24,757 nucleotides of DNA from an uncultured Pelagibacteraceae bacterium (GTDB lineage Bacteria > Pseudomonadota > Alphaproteobacteria > Pelagibacterales > Pelagibacteraceae). Position 1 is the first letter of the stretch, and every line of letters begins with the position of its first letter. This document shows, one piece after another, positions 24,202 to 24,757 of the stretch. The stretch spans positions 1 through 24,757 of the forward strand of contig CACAEM010000005.1 of NCBI GenBank assembly GCA_902531455.1, read 5' to 3'. The position numbers were made by a program, and so were the translations under genes. The notes under the pieces are model-generated. The model saw nothing but the letters and a program-made list of their open reading frames with translations, made no database searches and was not told the origin of the DNA.

Positions 24202-24757
24202 ATGAAACAAATTTTAAATCTTGGAATTTTAGGTATAGATCATGGTCACATCTTTGACATGCTTGATGAAATGTTAAAAGAGGGATGTAATTGCAATTTT
24301 TTTTGGACTGAAGGATCTCCATTAACATTAAATGAATTTAGCAAAAAATATCCTAAAATAAAAAGAGTAGAGAATAAAAGCGATATTTTGAATGATGATA
24401 CTATTGACATGATTTTAATTTCATCTATTCCCAAATATAGAGCAAATCTATCTATTAATGCAATGAAAGCTGGAAAAGATGTCATGGTTGATAAGCCAGG
24501 ATGCACAACCCTTGAACAACTTAACAATCTAAAACAAACAGTCAAAGATACTGGAAAAATTTGGTCAATTAATTTTTCAGAAAGATTTCATGTAGCTGCT
24601 GTTACAAAAGCTGAAGAGCTAGTTACTGAAGGTAAAATTGGTAAAGTGAAACAAACAATTGGCACTGGTCCCCACAGACAAGGTAATTATGAAAGACCAG
24701 ATTGGTTTTATGATCGTGATAGTTACGGTGGAATAATAACGGATATAGGTTCACATC
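24202..24757 (+). CDS. Gfo/Idh/MocA-family oxidoreductase, 5' part
   Basis: An ATG at 24202 opens a frame of 185 codons that runs off the window end without a stop. The N-terminal Rossmann start is LNLGILGIDHGHIFDM, with no classic GxGxxG. DMILISSIPKYRANLSINAMKAGKDVMVDKPG carries the family's lysine-proline pair as DKPG. GGIITDIGSH near the cut end belongs to the substrate domain. Such enzymes use NAD(P) to oxidise or reduce sugars and inositols, including UDP-sugars in glycan pathways. Position 55 bases after the fusion gene suggests the same pathway. Substrate cannot be assigned from this portion. Confidence 0.8.
   Translation, partial: MKQILNLGILGIDHGHIFDMLDEMLKEGCNCNFFWTEGSPLTLNEFSKKYPKIKRVENKSDILNDDTIDMILISSIPKYRANLSINAMKAGKDVMVDKPGCTTLEQLNNLKQTVKDTGKIWSINFSERFHVAAVTKAEELVTEGKIGKVKQTIGTGPHRQGNYERPDWFYDRDSYGGIITDIGSH

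Noticed and set aside
24246..24545. Minus-strand 99-codon open frame near the right end
   Set aside because: It lies antisense inside the Gfo/Idh/MocA gene, whose plus-strand translation has clear family motifs; the minus frame shows none.

Overview
The window is a strongly A/T-rich stretch of bacterial chromosome. The gene order surA-pdxA-rsmA facing gmk-acpP-fabG-fabD, then rpsF-rpsR-rplI-dnaB and cvpA-purF, is the conserved alphaproteobacterial arrangement as I remember it. The extreme A/T bias, gene-to-gene gaps of a few bases, ATGA-type overlaps, plant-type glutamate-cysteine ligase and streamlined proteins suggest a small-genome marine alphaproteobacterium (SAR11-like or the HIMB59/AEGEAN-169 type). 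That placement is inference from gene order and composition; no rRNA is present to confirm it.

Region 1 (1-4773) is a core block. The 3' end of surA, pdxA and rsmA run on the plus strand and overlap one another. They converge on the minus-strand operon fabD-fabG-acpP-gmk, which supplies malonyl-ACP, ketoacyl reduction, the acyl carrier and GMP phosphorylation. fabF and mltG, which I would expect between acpP and gmk, are absent. acpP has a good promoter of its own overlapping the fabG stop codon.

Region 2 (4774-18727) is one long plus-strand run starting at a divergent promoter whose -10 element reads the same on both strands. It contains three ribosomal protein genes, replicative helicase DnaB, a large RND/MMPL exporter, a CvpA-family membrane protein and PurF. 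After these come an HD-domain protein with a PhnZ-like metal-ligand set, a DUF255 thioredoxin-fold protein, the two glutathione synthesis enzymes (gshA, gshB) and two transporters (EamA type and MFS type). Many junctions overlap or are separated by 1-10 bases. Two genes very probably start at TTG codons placed on or next to the previous stop codon.

Region 3 (18748-24757) looks like a surface-glycan island. A small SAM methyltransferase and a multi-spanning GT-C-type glycosyltransferase are on the minus strand. Divergent from them are a soluble dolichol-phosphate-mannose-synthase-like GT2, an 846-residue three-part fusion (sugar-nucleotide SDR + cupin + NovU/TcaB9-type C-methyltransferase) and a Gfo/Idh/MocA oxidoreductase cut by the window end. 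The GT2 and GT-C form a plausible pair: one makes a polyprenyl-phosphate sugar, the other transfers it outside the membrane. The fusion looks like a single-polypeptide device for making a branched-chain deoxysugar and is the most unusual object in the window.

I see no rRNA, tRNA, CRISPR array, transposase, long repeat or recognisable riboswitch. No gene-free stretch exceeds about 85 bases.
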